Part shown: positions 7,640 through 16,727 of the stretch, one piece after another
How positions within the stretch are numbered: the stretch's first letter is position 1
Layout of the letters: every line of letters starts with the position of its first letter
NCBI RefSeq assembly: GCF_000317515.1
Contig: NC_019738.1
Location: 4,242,001-4,306,000, forward strand
Source: Allocoleopsis franciscana PCC 7113
Lineage (GTDB): Bacteria; Cyanobacteriota; Cyanobacteriia; Cyanobacteriales; Coleofasciculaceae
Length of the DNA stretch: 64,000 nt
Direction: 5' to 3'
The notes under the pieces: model-generated
Database searches by the model: none
Seen by the model: only the letters and a program-made list of their open reading frames with translations
Told to the model about the DNA's origin: nothing
Position numbers and translations under genes: made by a program

Positions 7640-8323
7640 ATGCGAATCCTTTTAGTTGATGATGAAATTGAGCTAACTGAACCACTGAGTCGAGTGTTAA
7701 ACCGTGAGGGTTACGCGGTTGATGTGGCTTATGATGGGGCGACGGGAAGTGAGTTAGCGTCCGGCAGCGATTATGACTTGCTGATTTTAGATTGGATGTT
7801 GCCAAAGCTGTCGGGATTGGAACTTTGCCAACAGTTGCGATCGCAAGGGCGAACGACACCGGTGCTTTTCCTCACCGCGAAAGATACCTTGAATGATCGA
7901 GTCGAAGGATTAGACGCCGGTGCTGACGATTATCTGGTTAAACCCTTTGAACTGCGGGAGTTACTCGCCAGAGTCCGCGCCTTGTTGCGACGTTCGGCGG
8001 CAACCGATAGCAGTGCGCCCCAACGTCTGCGGGTTGCCAACCTAGAACTGGATTTGGAAAATCAGTTAGCTTATCGCCATGGACGTTTAATTGAACTCTC
8101 AGAAAAAGAAAGTCAGTTACTCGAATTCTTTATGCGCCACACGGGTCAATTGTTGACCCATGGGCAAATTTATCAGCATCTATGGGCAGAAGATGAACAA
8201 CCCAGTAGTAATGTGGTCGCCGCATTGATTCGTTTATTGCGACGCAAAATTGAGGGCAAAGGTGAAATTCCTCTGATTCACACGGTCTATGGGAAAGGCT
8301 ATCGTTTTGGAGATAGCAGCTAA
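7640..8323 (+). CDS. rppA: OmpR-family response regulator, RppA-like
   Basis: DNA-binding response regulator of 227 residues. The receiver domain (about 1-118) has acidic VDDE at the start, phospho-acceptor D51 in LLILDWMLP, and K101 in VKPFELREL. A winged-helix C-terminal domain follows (about 130-225) ending in HTVYGKGYRF. Overall sequence resembles cyanobacterial RppA, which is linked to photosystem stoichiometry control. The usual kinase partner RppB is not encoded next to it, so it is an orphan regulator here; a Hik2-like kinase lies at 45682. The symbol rests on resemblance, not on a search. Confidence 0.8.
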   Translation: MRILLVDDEIELTEPLSRVLNREGYAVDVAYDGATGSELASGSDYDLLILDWMLPKLSGLELCQQLRSQGRTTPVLFLTAKDTLNDRVEGLDAGADDYLVKPFELRELLARVRALLRRSAATDSSAPQRLRVANLELDLENQLAYRHGRLIELSEKESQLLEFFMRHTGQLLTHGQIYQHLWAEDEQPSSNVVAALIRLLRRKIEGKGEIPLIHTVYGKGYRFGDSS

Positions 8324-8416
8324 GCATAAATCAACATCCAAGTTATTGGGTAATACAGGAATTAAGCTGTGATGCATCAATCTAAATTGCATACTTTGGT
8401 AAGGAGATAAAAACGG

Positions 8417-8514
8417 TTCTGCCTTCTGCCTTCTGCCTTCTGCCTTCTGCCTTCTGCCTTCTGCCTTCTGCCTTCTGCCTTCTGCCTTCTGCCTTCTACC
8501 TTCTGCCTTCTGCC
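8417..8514. repeat. Fourteen-copy TTCTGCC heptamer array
   Basis: Exactly 14 contiguous 7-bp units (98 bp) of TTCTGCC follow the RppA-like gene, with one variant unit TTCTACC at copy 12 (8494-8500). There are no spacers, so it is not CRISPR. Arrays of this unit are known from filamentous cyanobacteria as short tandemly repeated repetitive sequences, and copy number tends to vary between strains. Confidence 0.97.
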
Positions 8515-8559
8515 TTGCCTCCTCCAATTTAAATGCCCATTAGCTTAGTGATTGATTGA

Positions 8560-8946
8560 CTAACCTCTCAGTTGAGCAATCATTAAGGCTGGATTCCAGT
8601 AAGCACGAGTCGTTTGAATCTTGCCTGCTTCATTGAACTCGAAGATGGTAATTCCTTCAAAAGAGACCGATTTTCCACTCTTGCTCTTCCCCTGAATTGT
8701 CCACTTTACCGCTGCCTCATTCTCCGCCACACAAATATACTCGGTTGTTGGTTCTAGTTGCTCAAAAACACCTTGTAATTGCCCAAAAAATTCCCGAAAT
8801 CCTTCATGGATTTTTGTCGGTGGATGTCCCACGGGGTCGTAACTGATGGCATCCTCTGCAAAGTAATCAACCCAGCCTTCTGGATTCATGGTTCCCATTT
8901 GGGCAAAGTAAGCAGAAACAACGGCTTCAATGGCTTCTTTTGACAT
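8560..8946 (-). CDS. NTF2/SnoaL-like domain protein
   Basis: Small soluble protein of 128 residues with the cone-shaped NTF2/SnoaL pattern: helix-rich start (EAIEAVVSAYFAQM), WVDYFAEDAISYDPVG, then strands ending FEFNEAGKIQTTRAYW. Such proteins bind small hydrophobic ligands or act as isomerases or hydrolases; activity here is unknown. The start at 8946 is chosen because the longer frame from 9009 overlaps the end of the upstream gene and adds 21 unrelated residues. It follows the Rieske oxygenase by 49 nt in the same direction and may be co-transcribed and act on the same pathway. Confidence 0.75.
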   Translation of the reverse strand: MSKEAIEAVVSAYFAQMGTMNPEGWVDYFAEDAISYDPVGHPPTKIHEGFREFFGQLQGVFEQLEPTTEYICVAENEAAVKWTIQGKSKSGKSVSFEGITIFEFNEAGKIQTTRAYWNPALMIAQLRG

Positions 8947-8995
8947 GTTATTTACAAGAATTTCACCTAATGACGAATGGGAATTAATGTTGATT

Positions 8996-10339
8996 CTAGA
9001 AGCGCTCAAACTTAGTTTTTAACTTCTCAGCTAAAGCTGCTAGAGCAACCGCAGATAGAGAGAATAAAACAACAATCAGTTGATTTCTAGAATCGTCAGT
9101 GATTATAGCCAAAGCGGCTAGAAAAATAGCAATCACCACAAAAGTTTGTTTCAAACTCCTGCTGAGCTGATAGGCTCGATGGCAAGAACTACAGAGTTCA
9201 GTATGTCGCAAAGACCGCTCTATCGGCATCAAATTGGGCTGGCAATCCTCTGTATTCTGGCTAACTTTTGAGGTAGTATATCCGCGATAAAAGGGCAAAG
9301 AAGATCCATATCGATCGACCCACTGACGATAGGCGATCGCAAAGGTATCACATGTCTCAATAGGAGCATACACTTGCTTGATTGTTTGACCCAGCCGCTC
9401 AACTTCTTGCTGTTGTCCTAGCAGTTGTGCCAAGTCTTCTTCTAAAATTTTGTTCTGTTTTAAATGAATCCACCAGCGGGGCATCAGTTTAACGGGCAAC
9501 GTGACAAAATTACGATAGCTTCGCGTGAGAATGCGGCATCTTCCCTTACCCAAAGGGAAGAAATAAAATGCCTGTCCAAAAAACCATCCTTTCTCTGGAA
9601 TCGGAAAGTGTAAATGAGCGAGGGATGGCACTATAAAATCAAGGTTCCTCCAGGTTTGATCGGGGAGTCGAGTTTCACGAAACCTGCCCCGAAATCCCTC
9701 AACCGAACTTTCAATGATTTCCATTTCTAACGGTTGGGCTTTTTCCCGATTCCCTTGATTGCCATGATGGGCGATGTGAATATGAGCGGGATCTAGCATA
9801 TGTTCAATAACATAGCTGATGTCGCATGAAAGTTCCGTGATTTTATCGGAATAAACAAATCCAGGTTTGCCTAATTTCGGGATAGTGGGAATCCTGTCTT
9901 CATCAGCGGCTTCAGCGTTTCCCGCCCACATCCAAATCATGCCTTGACGTTCGATTACTTTAAAGGATTGTACACAAGCCTTAATCGGAATTTTGGCATC
10001 TGTTGGTAATTGAGGAATATGCAAACATTGACCCTCGCTGCCAAATTGCCATCCGTGGTATAAGCATTCAATTTTGCCGTCGAGGATTTGTCCATCGGAG
10101 AGTTTAGCCGCACGGTGAGGGCAACGATCTGTTAAACAGATCAATTTTTTATCCTGATTTCTAAATAGGACAAAGGGTTCATCGTAGAGAGAAAAACTAT
10201 AAGGACGATTTTCTGGCAAGTCTTGCACAAAGGTAACAGGATACCAACATTGTCTCCAGTTAAATTCTTCCTCCTGTTCAGCTAGCGGTAAAGTGGCAGT
10301 GGGTTGTGCTGCCTGTGGGGTTTTGATCTCAACGGTCAT
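8996..10339 (-). CDS. Rieske oxygenase, pheophorbide a oxygenase-like
   Basis: Membrane-associated non-haem iron oxygenase of 447 residues. The Rieske [2Fe-2S] ligands are C73-x-H75 and C92-x2-H95 in RCPHRA and CLYHGW. The mononuclear iron site is D183-x2-H186-x4-H191 in MLDPAHIHIAHHG. A C-terminal CSSC motif (near 380) and two hydrophobic segments near the end match the PaO/Tic55/PTC52 group, which work on chlorophyll breakdown or related tetrapyrroles in plants. Cyanobacterial members have less certain roles. Electrons would come from ferredoxin. Transcribed with the NTF2-like gene. Confidence 0.85.
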   Translation of the reverse strand: MTVEIKTPQAAQPTATLPLAEQEEEFNWRQCWYPVTFVQDLPENRPYSFSLYDEPFVLFRNQDKKLICLTDRCPHRAAKLSDGQILDGKIECLYHGWQFGSEGQCLHIPQLPTDAKIPIKACVQSFKVIERQGMIWMWAGNAEAADEDRIPTIPKLGKPGFVYSDKITELSCDISYVIEHMLDPAHIHIAHHGNQGNREKAQPLEMEIIESSVEGFRGRFRETRLPDQTWRNLDFIVPSLAHLHFPIPEKGWFFGQAFYFFPLGKGRCRILTRSYRNFVTLPVKLMPRWWIHLKQNKILEEDLAQLLGQQQEVERLGQTIKQVYAPIETCDTFAIAYRQWVDRYGSSLPFYRGYTTSKVSQNTEDCQPNLMPIERSLRHTELCSSCHRAYQLSRSLKQTFVVIAIFLAALAIITDDSRNQLIVVLFSLSAVALAALAEKLKTKFERF

Positions 10340-10601
10340 GGTTAATATCCGGACTGTAGTATTTATACTTATTATATTAAAACTTCGATCTTCCTACTTC
10401 AGGTGACCTCTTCTATTTAATTTAATCGGTGAAACCCCTATTAACTCAGATATAAATCAGATAAGTATCAGGATTTTTATAATTCAAGTCAGTGAATTAA
10501 CCTCAATAAGTTAATTTTTTTATAAATTATTCAATTTTAGTTCTTTACGTGCTAAGTATTAAGGGGTAAATAGCGATAAAGACCTCAACAGGAAACCGCT
10601 G

Positions 10602-10895
10602 ATGTTCCAAGCCAGATTGAGCGACGGCGAAACCAAAGAATATACAGATCTATTAGACCACAACGGGTTAGATTGGTGGGCTATAAGGGGAAGTGAGTGG
10701 ACGGCAACCATTAGTGAAGAATGCTTAGCGGTGGCTCAGCAACCTTTGGAAAGAGGCAAGTCTGGCTTAACTCGTGACATTGTTTTATTAGGTGTTCTAA
10801 CAGCGATCGCCTTATTAGGAGCTGCTACCTGGACTCAGTCTCCAGTAGCCTCTGGGATACCTCAAGAAAATGGGCAAATCGCGGCTGCTAAATAA
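10602..10895 (+). CDS. Small single-pass membrane protein, unknown function
   Basis: Hypothetical protein of 97 residues. The N-terminal half is soluble and tryptophan-containing (GLDWWAIRGSEW); a hydrophobic stretch at about residues 59-77 is a likely membrane helix, followed by a short polar tail. The sequence resembles no family I recognise. Its last 8 bases overlap the end of the convergent DhaM-type gene. Codon use and the ATG are ordinary, but no strong ribosome-binding site is seen. It is plausible as a real gene, not certain. Confidence 0.55.
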   Translation: MFQARLSDGETKEYTDLLDHNGLDWWAIRGSEWTATISEECLAVAQQPLERGKSGLTRDIVLLGVLTAIALLGAATWTQSPVASGIPQENGQIAAAK

Positions 10896-13428
10896 TGAGC
10901 CTGCCAGCTTTCTGAGCGACATACTCTCGGACGGCTTCAGAGGAATCCAACTGCAACACGTCACGAGCGATCGCTTGTGCTTCCTCGATGCTTAACCGCC
11001 CCACAGCCGCCTTGATAGCGCCAATGGACGGCGGATTCATACTCAACTCATCCACTCCCAAGCCAACCAAAATTGGTGTAGCCAGTGGCAATGAGGCTAA
11101 TTCACCACACACCCCCACCCCAATTCCAGCCTGACGCGCCGCTTGGATTGTCTGCTGAATCATTCGCAGCACGGCAGGTTCAAAGGCATCCGCGAGAGTA
11201 GCGACTTTGGGATTGGTGCGATCGCTAGCCATCACATACTGGCTTAAATCATTCGTGCCAATGCTGAAAAAATCCACTTCTGCTGCCAATTTCTCTGCCA
11301 TCGCCACAGCGGCGGGGACTTCTACCATCATTCCCACTTCCATAGATTCATTGAAGGGAATACCCGCCCGATACAGTTCCGCCTGCGCGGTGGCGAGAAT
11401 CTCTTTAGCAGCGCGAATCTCCCTGAGGCAGGCAATCATGGGAAACATGACTTTGATCGGGTAGTGATGCGTTGCTCGCAGAATTGCCCGGAGTTGAGTT
11501 TTCAGGACATCGGGAGAATCCAACAAAAAACGAATGCCTCGCCATCCGAGGAAGGGATTGGGTTCTGAGGCTAAATTCAAGTAAGAAAGTGGCTTGTCTC
11601 CCCCGATATCTAAAGTGCGGATAATCAGGGGACGGGGCGATAACATAGAGGCGATCGCTTCATATTGTTCCACCTGTTCTTCCTCTGTGGGTGAACTCTC
11701 GCGATCGAAATAGAGAAACTCACTCCTGAGTAATCCCACACCCTCCGCACCATTTGCCAAAGCCACTCGCGCATCGGCGATTCCACCAATGTTTGCCACA
11801 ATTTGAATCAGCCGCCCATCTTGAGTTACGGCGGGTTGCTGTGCGGCTGTTCTTTGTTCCTGTTGTATGTATCGCTGTCGATCGCGTTTAGTCTGTAAGT
11901 CTCTCAATTCGGCGTCTTCCGGTTGCACCCACACCTGACCGGTTTCTCCATCTAGGGCGATTAGGGTGCCATCCTCCAAACTCAACAATTCGACATCGAC
12001 GCCCACTACGGCAGGAATACCGAGCGATCGCGCTAAAATTCCACTGTGAGAAGTTGCACCGCCTGCGATCGTACAAATCCCTAAGACTTTGTGGGGGTTT
12101 AAGTGTGCTGTCTCCGAGGGCGTTAAGTCCGTGGCAACCAAAATCGCTGGCTGGGTGAAATCTAGGGGTGTGGATGTTACGCCCGTTAGCAGCCGTAGTA
12201 CTCGCAGCCCCACATCCCTGACATCAGCGGCGCGTGCCTTTAAGTAGGGATCTTTCAACGCTTCGTAGGAACGTACAGTACGAGCAACGACTACCTTCCA
12301 CGCCGATACGGCATCCAGAGTATAGTCAAAAATTCGCTGACGTGCCGCTTCTACGATCGCGGGATCGGACAAGCACAGCAGATGGGCATCGAAAATAGCC
12401 GCTTCTTCTTCTCCCACTTGCTCTGCAACTTGGTGGCGCAATGTCTGGAGTTCTTGACAAGCGGTGGCGATCGCATCTTGCAACTGTTCCCATGACTCAT
12501 GAGGATTGTCTCCTAGATGCTCTGTCACCTCTGCCACAACGGGTTGATACAAGACTATCGGGCCAATGGCAATACCGGGAGACGCCGGGATACCCCAGAG
12601 TTGACTGTTTGCCGTTGTGAGTGTTTCGGGCACAGGGGTTGCAGCCAACGCCCCAGAAGTAGCTTCGCCAAAGTTGGAGAGGACGAGTCGCTGCAAAGCG
12701 GCTATAGCGGCTGTGGCATCGGAACCTGTGGCGGCGATCGCGATTTCATCTCCTTGATGCACACCCAGCGTGATCACCTGATTAATACTTTTACCATTAA
12801 CGAATTGGCTACTTGCCGTCACGTTTTGCACAGTGATCTGAGACTGAAATCGACACGCAATGGCAACAAATTTAGCCGCAGGACGAGCATGAAGCCCCAT
12901 CTGATTTTGCACAGTAAGATGGATTTCTTGCGTCGCTTGCCCTGTTAGGGTTGAAGGTTGAACTTGGGAAGATAGGTTACAACTGCCAACGTTCAACTCT
13001 GGTGATTCCTCACTCCTAACCCCCAACAATTGAGCCGTTTTTGCCGTTAGCGCCCCTCGTGCTTCAACGAGGACTTGCTCAATGTTAGCGCCATTGGCGG
13101 CCTGAACGGCAGCGGCGAGGGTTCCTTCCACTAAAGGCGCTTCGCACAGTCTTACCCTATCCCGTTGGTGTTCTGGCAGAAACTCCAAGGCCATTTCCGC
13201 GCTCAGAATCGCACTGCCCAAATCCATTAAAACAATCACCCCTTCATCTGTGTAAACCGACTCAATCGCTTGATAAATCTGCATTGCATCGGTGCCAAAG
13301 GGATTTTCTGGGTCATCAATTCCGGCTGCAACGGCGCTTCTGATTGCACCTTGAACCATTTGCTGCGCGAGTTCCTGAACTCCATCTGCCAGCTTTTTGC
13401 TGTGAGATACGATAACAATTCCCACCAT
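10888..13428 (-). CDS. Three-domain PTS phosphotransfer protein (DhaM-HPr-EI)
   Basis: Cytoplasmic phosphorelay protein of 846 residues. Residues 1-125 are a mannose-type EIIA/DhaM domain with His9 in VSHSKK. Residues about 168-252 are HPr with His180 in GLHARPAAKF. The rest is PTS enzyme I, with His461 in GGATSHSGI and the PEP-binding segments GLLRSEFLY and CGELAS. In known systems such a protein carries phosphate from PEP to the DhaL-ADP subunit of dihydroxyacetone kinase. No dhaK, dhaL or sugar-specific EII gene is visible here. It could instead have a regulatory role. Start is ATG 13428 with a weak ribosome-binding site. Confidence 0.88.
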   Translation of the reverse strand: MVGIVIVSHSKKLADGVQELAQQMVQGAIRSAVAAGIDDPENPFGTDAMQIYQAIESVYTDEGVIVLMDLGSAILSAEMALEFLPEHQRDRVRLCEAPLVEGTLAAAVQAANGANIEQVLVEARGALTAKTAQLLGVRSEESPELNVGSCNLSSQVQPSTLTGQATQEIHLTVQNQMGLHARPAAKFVAIACRFQSQITVQNVTASSQFVNGKSINQVITLGVHQGDEIAIAATGSDATAAIAALQRLVLSNFGEATSGALAATPVPETLTTANSQLWGIPASPGIAIGPIVLYQPVVAEVTEHLGDNPHESWEQLQDAIATACQELQTLRHQVAEQVGEEEAAIFDAHLLCLSDPAIVEAARQRIFDYTLDAVSAWKVVVARTVRSYEALKDPYLKARAADVRDVGLRVLRLLTGVTSTPLDFTQPAILVATDLTPSETAHLNPHKVLGICTIAGGATSHSGILARSLGIPAVVGVDVELLSLEDGTLIALDGETGQVWVQPEDAELRDLQTKRDRQRYIQQEQRTAAQQPAVTQDGRLIQIVANIGGIADARVALANGAEGVGLLRSEFLYFDRESSPTEEEQVEQYEAIASMLSPRPLIIRTLDIGGDKPLSYLNLASEPNPFLGWRGIRFLLDSPDVLKTQLRAILRATHHYPIKVMFPMIACLREIRAAKEILATAQAELYRAGIPFNESMEVGMMVEVPAAVAMAEKLAAEVDFFSIGTNDLSQYVMASDRTNPKVATLADAFEPAVLRMIQQTIQAARQAGIGVGVCGELASLPLATPILVGLGVDELSMNPPSIGAIKAAVGRLSIEEAQAIARDVLQLDSSEAVREYVAQKAGRLII

Positions 13429-13724
13429 AATTAATATTGCTATGACTATGATTTAGATGACCCAGTCTTGAATTATATTGTCAGTCAACAATAGATATGA
13501 CGAAATTACCTAATAATTCCTTATACAACAAACCCGAACAAAAAAGGCGTTAGACCCGATTTACTCGCAAGAGAGCGAGCGCATCGGGAACGAAACTTAC
13601 ACGTTCTGGACAAATACTCTTACTGACTGAATGAACTCAACCCGATGAACTATTCGAGGCATAACTAAGCCTAATTTAATCAACCTAAATCTGGATTATG
13701 ACCCAATTTGCTATATACATACAC

Positions 13725-14897
13725 TTATGTTACTAACAATTTTTTATAAAAATCTAATTGTTGTTTTGCTAAGGCTTTATTGGTATACCAAATCATGGCT
13801 CGTTCATAACCCAATTGAGCTAGATGATGGGCTAATTCAGGTTGCTCCATGAGTTGCTGCAAACACTTCTGTAGCGCGGCTACATTTCCTTCCGGAAAAA
13901 CTAAACCCGCATCCGCAATAACATGGGGAATTTCCCCAGAATTAGAACCAATCACGGGGACTTTCGATGCCATGGCTTCAATGAGAACATGTCCAAACTG
14001 CTCTTTCCAACCTGCTGCTGTTAGGGTTTTAAATTGAGAATTTGTTTCTGAAGGCAGCACCAAAGTATCCATGACATTAATATAGCGAGGTACCTCCTCA
14101 TGAGGAACGCTTTCGACCCAAATAAGCTGATTTTTGATGCCCCATTCAGTCGCTTTATTCATTAGGTCTAATTGTAAAGGGCCACGTCCAAGCAGCAGCC
14201 ACTTCCAAGAGCGTCCTTGTAAACCAACAAGGGCTTTACCTAAAGTTAGTAAGCCTTTTTCTGCCACAAATCGTCCGACGAATCCTATTACAAAATCATC
14301 AGATTGAATGCCCAATTGGCTTTTTAATTCTAGCTGGGGCTGGGAGCAAAACCGATTTTCATCTACACCTAACTGGGGCATCACTTTAATCGCTCCCTGG
14401 TAGCCACGTTGTCGCAACACTTCTGCTGCATCTTGATTGCCAGCAATCACACCGTGAGTATTTTGGAGATTATAAGCTTCCAGCCAAGATACAGGAAATT
14501 TCAGTTGATAAGGGAGATTCCACCAGGTAAAGAACAGATTTTTGGCTTGCATTCCCAATAATTTATTCAGAGAAATCAGTTGAGCGTAGCCTAAGGCTTT
14601 AGCTCCTTGTTCAACTTGAATGATTTGGGGTCTAAACTGACGTAATAAAGGGATGATATCGGCTCCAAACGTGAGCAAACTCTGGTTATTTTCACTGAAG
14701 TTAGAGATGGGAACAATCCGAAAACAGCCTTCTTGACGCGGCTGAGTTGCAATGATTTTGTTTTGAACGCCGCCGGGACGCCAACGACAGGGCACAACGA
14801 CAGTCACTTCGAGGTTAGGTTCTAAGCTGGCTAATGCCCTTAATTTCTCGCAGTTAAGGTCAACAACATAGGAATGACTGACGACTAGAATTCTCAT
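13725..14897 (-). CDS. Glycosyltransferase family 4 protein
   Basis: GT-B fold glycosyltransferase of 390 residues transferring a sugar from a nucleotide donor. The N-terminal Rossmann half begins MRILVVSHSYV; the C-terminal half has IGFVGRFVAEKGL and the donor-binding ExxxxxxxE segment around HVLIEAMASKVPVIG. It is followed by a second glycosyltransferase gene upstream (64 nt gap, same strand), so the two probably act together in surface polysaccharide or glycolipid synthesis. Acceptor and donor are unknown. The C-terminus ends in a short basic tail. Confidence 0.85.
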   Translation of the reverse strand: MRILVVSHSYVVDLNCEKLRALASLEPNLEVTVVVPCRWRPGGVQNKIIATQPRQEGCFRIVPISNFSENNQSLLTFGADIIPLLRQFRPQIIQVEQGAKALGYAQLISLNKLLGMQAKNLFFTWWNLPYQLKFPVSWLEAYNLQNTHGVIAGNQDAAEVLRQRGYQGAIKVMPQLGVDENRFCSQPQLELKSQLGIQSDDFVIGFVGRFVAEKGLLTLGKALVGLQGRSWKWLLLGRGPLQLDLMNKATEWGIKNQLIWVESVPHEEVPRYINVMDTLVLPSETNSQFKTLTAAGWKEQFGHVLIEAMASKVPVIGSNSGEIPHVIADAGLVFPEGNVAALQKCLQQLMEQPELAHHLAQLGYERAMIWYTNKALAKQQLDFYKKLLVT

Positions 14898-14960
14898 TCT
14901 TACAGGATTGCAGGTTAACTAAACTTTCAACTTGCAACGTTCCAACGTTCAACTTTTCTA

Positions 14961-16049
14961 TTAACTTTCAACGCTTAATTCATCCGATTGAGTGTAGATT
15001 TGACCCCTGTTCCAACTAGATTGAATGAGAGTACACAGAGCGTTGAGAAAGCCTAAGCTATAGAAAGCGCCACGGCTGATAATTTTGATCGGAGAGCTAC
15101 TTTTGTAACAGGGCGGATGTCCTAAAACGTGGCAGTCAAACAAGCGACTATACAAGCGTAGCTGCTCAAAGGGGGTGAGGTTTTTGAGTGCCATCAGAAA
15201 GTGGTTGTGATAGAAGCTGAGCTGGTACTGGAGCGATCGCATACTAATATCATGACAGCCACCAGTCTCTTCCCCTAAGTGCACTAAATAGGCGTCGGGG
15301 TCATACCAGATTTGATACCCTGTGCGGCGCAATCGCAAACAAAAATCTGACTCCTCCCGTACCGCACTCCCCCGAAATCGTTCATCAAACAGCAGTCCAT
15401 GTTGAGTGAAAACTTCACGACGGAAGGACATATTGCAGCCTCTCGCGGAAATGACACGCTGAGGCTTAACGGTGTGAACTAAATCAATATAGTACCAGGC
15501 AATGCCAGGGTCCATCGCTTCCGGGGGTAAGTCCTCAATTTGGGATTGGGAATGGGTTATTGGAATTGGGGTCAACTCTGCGATGTTCCCTGGTTGTGTC
15601 CCCAACGCGGCGTTTGTTTCTGTGTATTCCTTGCCGCCACTCCCCAATCCCCAGTCCCCTTTTTCCGTCAACTTCATGCGGTCAAACACTCGCCCTGCCA
15701 CAGCCCCAATTTCAGAGCGATGATAGTTACGAGCATGAGCTTTTAGACATCCGATAGGCATTTGCACATCATCATCGATAAATAGAACAATTTCCCCTGA
15801 CGCCCGTCGTACCGCATAATTGCGTGCTCCCGGTAAACTCGCCCACGCTACGCGGAACCACTGAATCTTGTGGTTATTAGCCAGTTGCTCCAAATAGGAC
15901 TGGGTTTCGGGTTGATGAGTGGGGGATTGATCGACGACTAAGACTTCAAAGGCTGGATAATCTTGCTGGAGTACATCTTCGAGCGTATCGCGTAAGGGTT
16001 CTTCCCGTCCGTAAGTGGGGATAATTACCGAAATCAAAGGCCAATTCAC
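14961..16049 (-). CDS. Glycosyltransferase family 2 protein
   Basis: GT-A fold inverting glycosyltransferase of 362 residues. SVIIPTYGREE opens the nucleotide-binding half; the metal-binding DDD is at residues 92-94 in VLFIDDDVQM; a later REESDFCLRLRR matches the acceptor/catalytic-base region. The start codon is GTG at 16049. Residues about 131-176 are a low-complexity stretch (GDWGLGSGG, then TPIPITHSQSQ) encoded by a GGGGATTGG-like repeat that seems inserted in frame. It precedes the GT4 gene by 63 nt and is probably co-transcribed with it. Confidence 0.83.
   Translation of the reverse strand: MNWPLISVIIPTYGREEPLRDTLEDVLQQDYPAFEVLVVDQSPTHQPETQSYLEQLANNHKIQWFRVAWASLPGARNYAVRRASGEIVLFIDDDVQMPIGCLKAHARNYHRSEIGAVAGRVFDRMKLTEKGDWGLGSGGKEYTETNAALGTQPGNIAELTPIPITHSQSQIEDLPPEAMDPGIAWYYIDLVHTVKPQRVISARGCNMSFRREVFTQHGLLFDERFRGSAVREESDFCLRLRRTGYQIWYDPDAYLVHLGEETGGCHDISMRSLQYQLSFYHNHFLMALKNLTPFEQLRLYSRLFDCHVLGHPPCYKSSSPIKIISRGAFYSLGFLNALCTLIQSSWNRGQIYTQSDELSVES
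15522..15659. repeat. Repeat-derived in-frame insertion inside the GT2 gene
   Basis: The segment holds CCCCAATCCCCAGTCCCC and TTGGGATTGGGAATGGG motifs that look like the intergenic CCCCAATCCCC tracts at 6846-6866. It is in frame and has no stop, adding about 46 residues to the enzyme between two conserved blocks. Confidence 0.5.
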
Positions 16050-16222
16050 GGTTGTTGCCTGTGTTGGTTGTGGAGTAGGAACGATTCGAGCTATCGACTC
16101 CTGCCAAAAGGCTAGCTTAACATTTCAAAAAAATTACAGGTCTGGGGAGACGGTACGCAAACCCGATTAGAGCACGACTCCTTTAAAATAAGCGGTGTGA
16201 CACCAGCAGGACAACTCAGAGC

Positions 16223-16723
16223 ATGAATACTCGCCGCATTGAACCCCAACCCGGACAAGAATCGGTCTGGGATTATCCGCGTCCACCCCGCTTAGAAGAC
16301 TCACCCAAACATCTCCAAATCGTATTTAATGGAGTTACTTTAGCAGATACCCATCGGGCTAAACGTGTATTAGAAACTAGCCATCCGCCTGTTTACTACA
16401 TTCCTCCTGAAGATATTCAGATGGAGTATTTAGTAGTAGTAACCGCTAATCAAGGGTCATTTTGTGAGTGGAAGGGTCGGGCGATTTACTATAGTGTTGT
16501 CGTTGGTGAAAAACAGGCGGTCAATGCGGCTTGGTCTTATCCCAATCCCACACCGACTTTTGCTGGGATTAAAGATTATTTAGCATTCTACGCCCATCTG
16601 ATGGATGCCTGTTATGTTGATGGCGAACAAGTGCAACCGCAGCCGGGAAATTTTTACGGCGGTTGGATTACTCAAGACATTGTCGGGCCGTTTAAAGGGG
16701 GTGCTGGAACGTGGGGTTGGTAA
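16223..16723 (+). CDS. DUF427 domain protein
   Basis: Soluble protein of 166 residues matching the DUF427 pattern: VFNGVTLADTHRAKRVLETSHPPVYYIPPED, then FCEWKGRAIYYSV, AAWSYPNPTP and a C-terminal GNFYGGWIT. The family is widespread in bacteria and fungi; its biochemical role is not established. The gene stands alone, divergent from the GT2 gene and convergent with the SDR gene 4 nt beyond its stop. Its length is normal for the family. Confidence 0.85.
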   Translation: MNTRRIEPQPGQESVWDYPRPPRLEDSPKHLQIVFNGVTLADTHRAKRVLETSHPPVYYIPPEDIQMEYLVVVTANQGSFCEWKGRAIYYSVVVGEKQAVNAAWSYPNPTPTFAGIKDYLAFYAHLMDACYVDGEQVQPQPGNFYGGWITQDIVGPFKGGAGTWGW

Positions 16724-16727
16724 GTTG

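Noticed and set aside
8417-8514. CRISPR array
   Set aside because: The units are 7 bp, contiguous, and have no spacers. No cas gene is near.
12517-12948. 143-codon open frame on the plus strand
   Set aside because: It lies fully antisense within the DhaM-HPr-EI gene, which has strong family motifs, and has no family character of its own.
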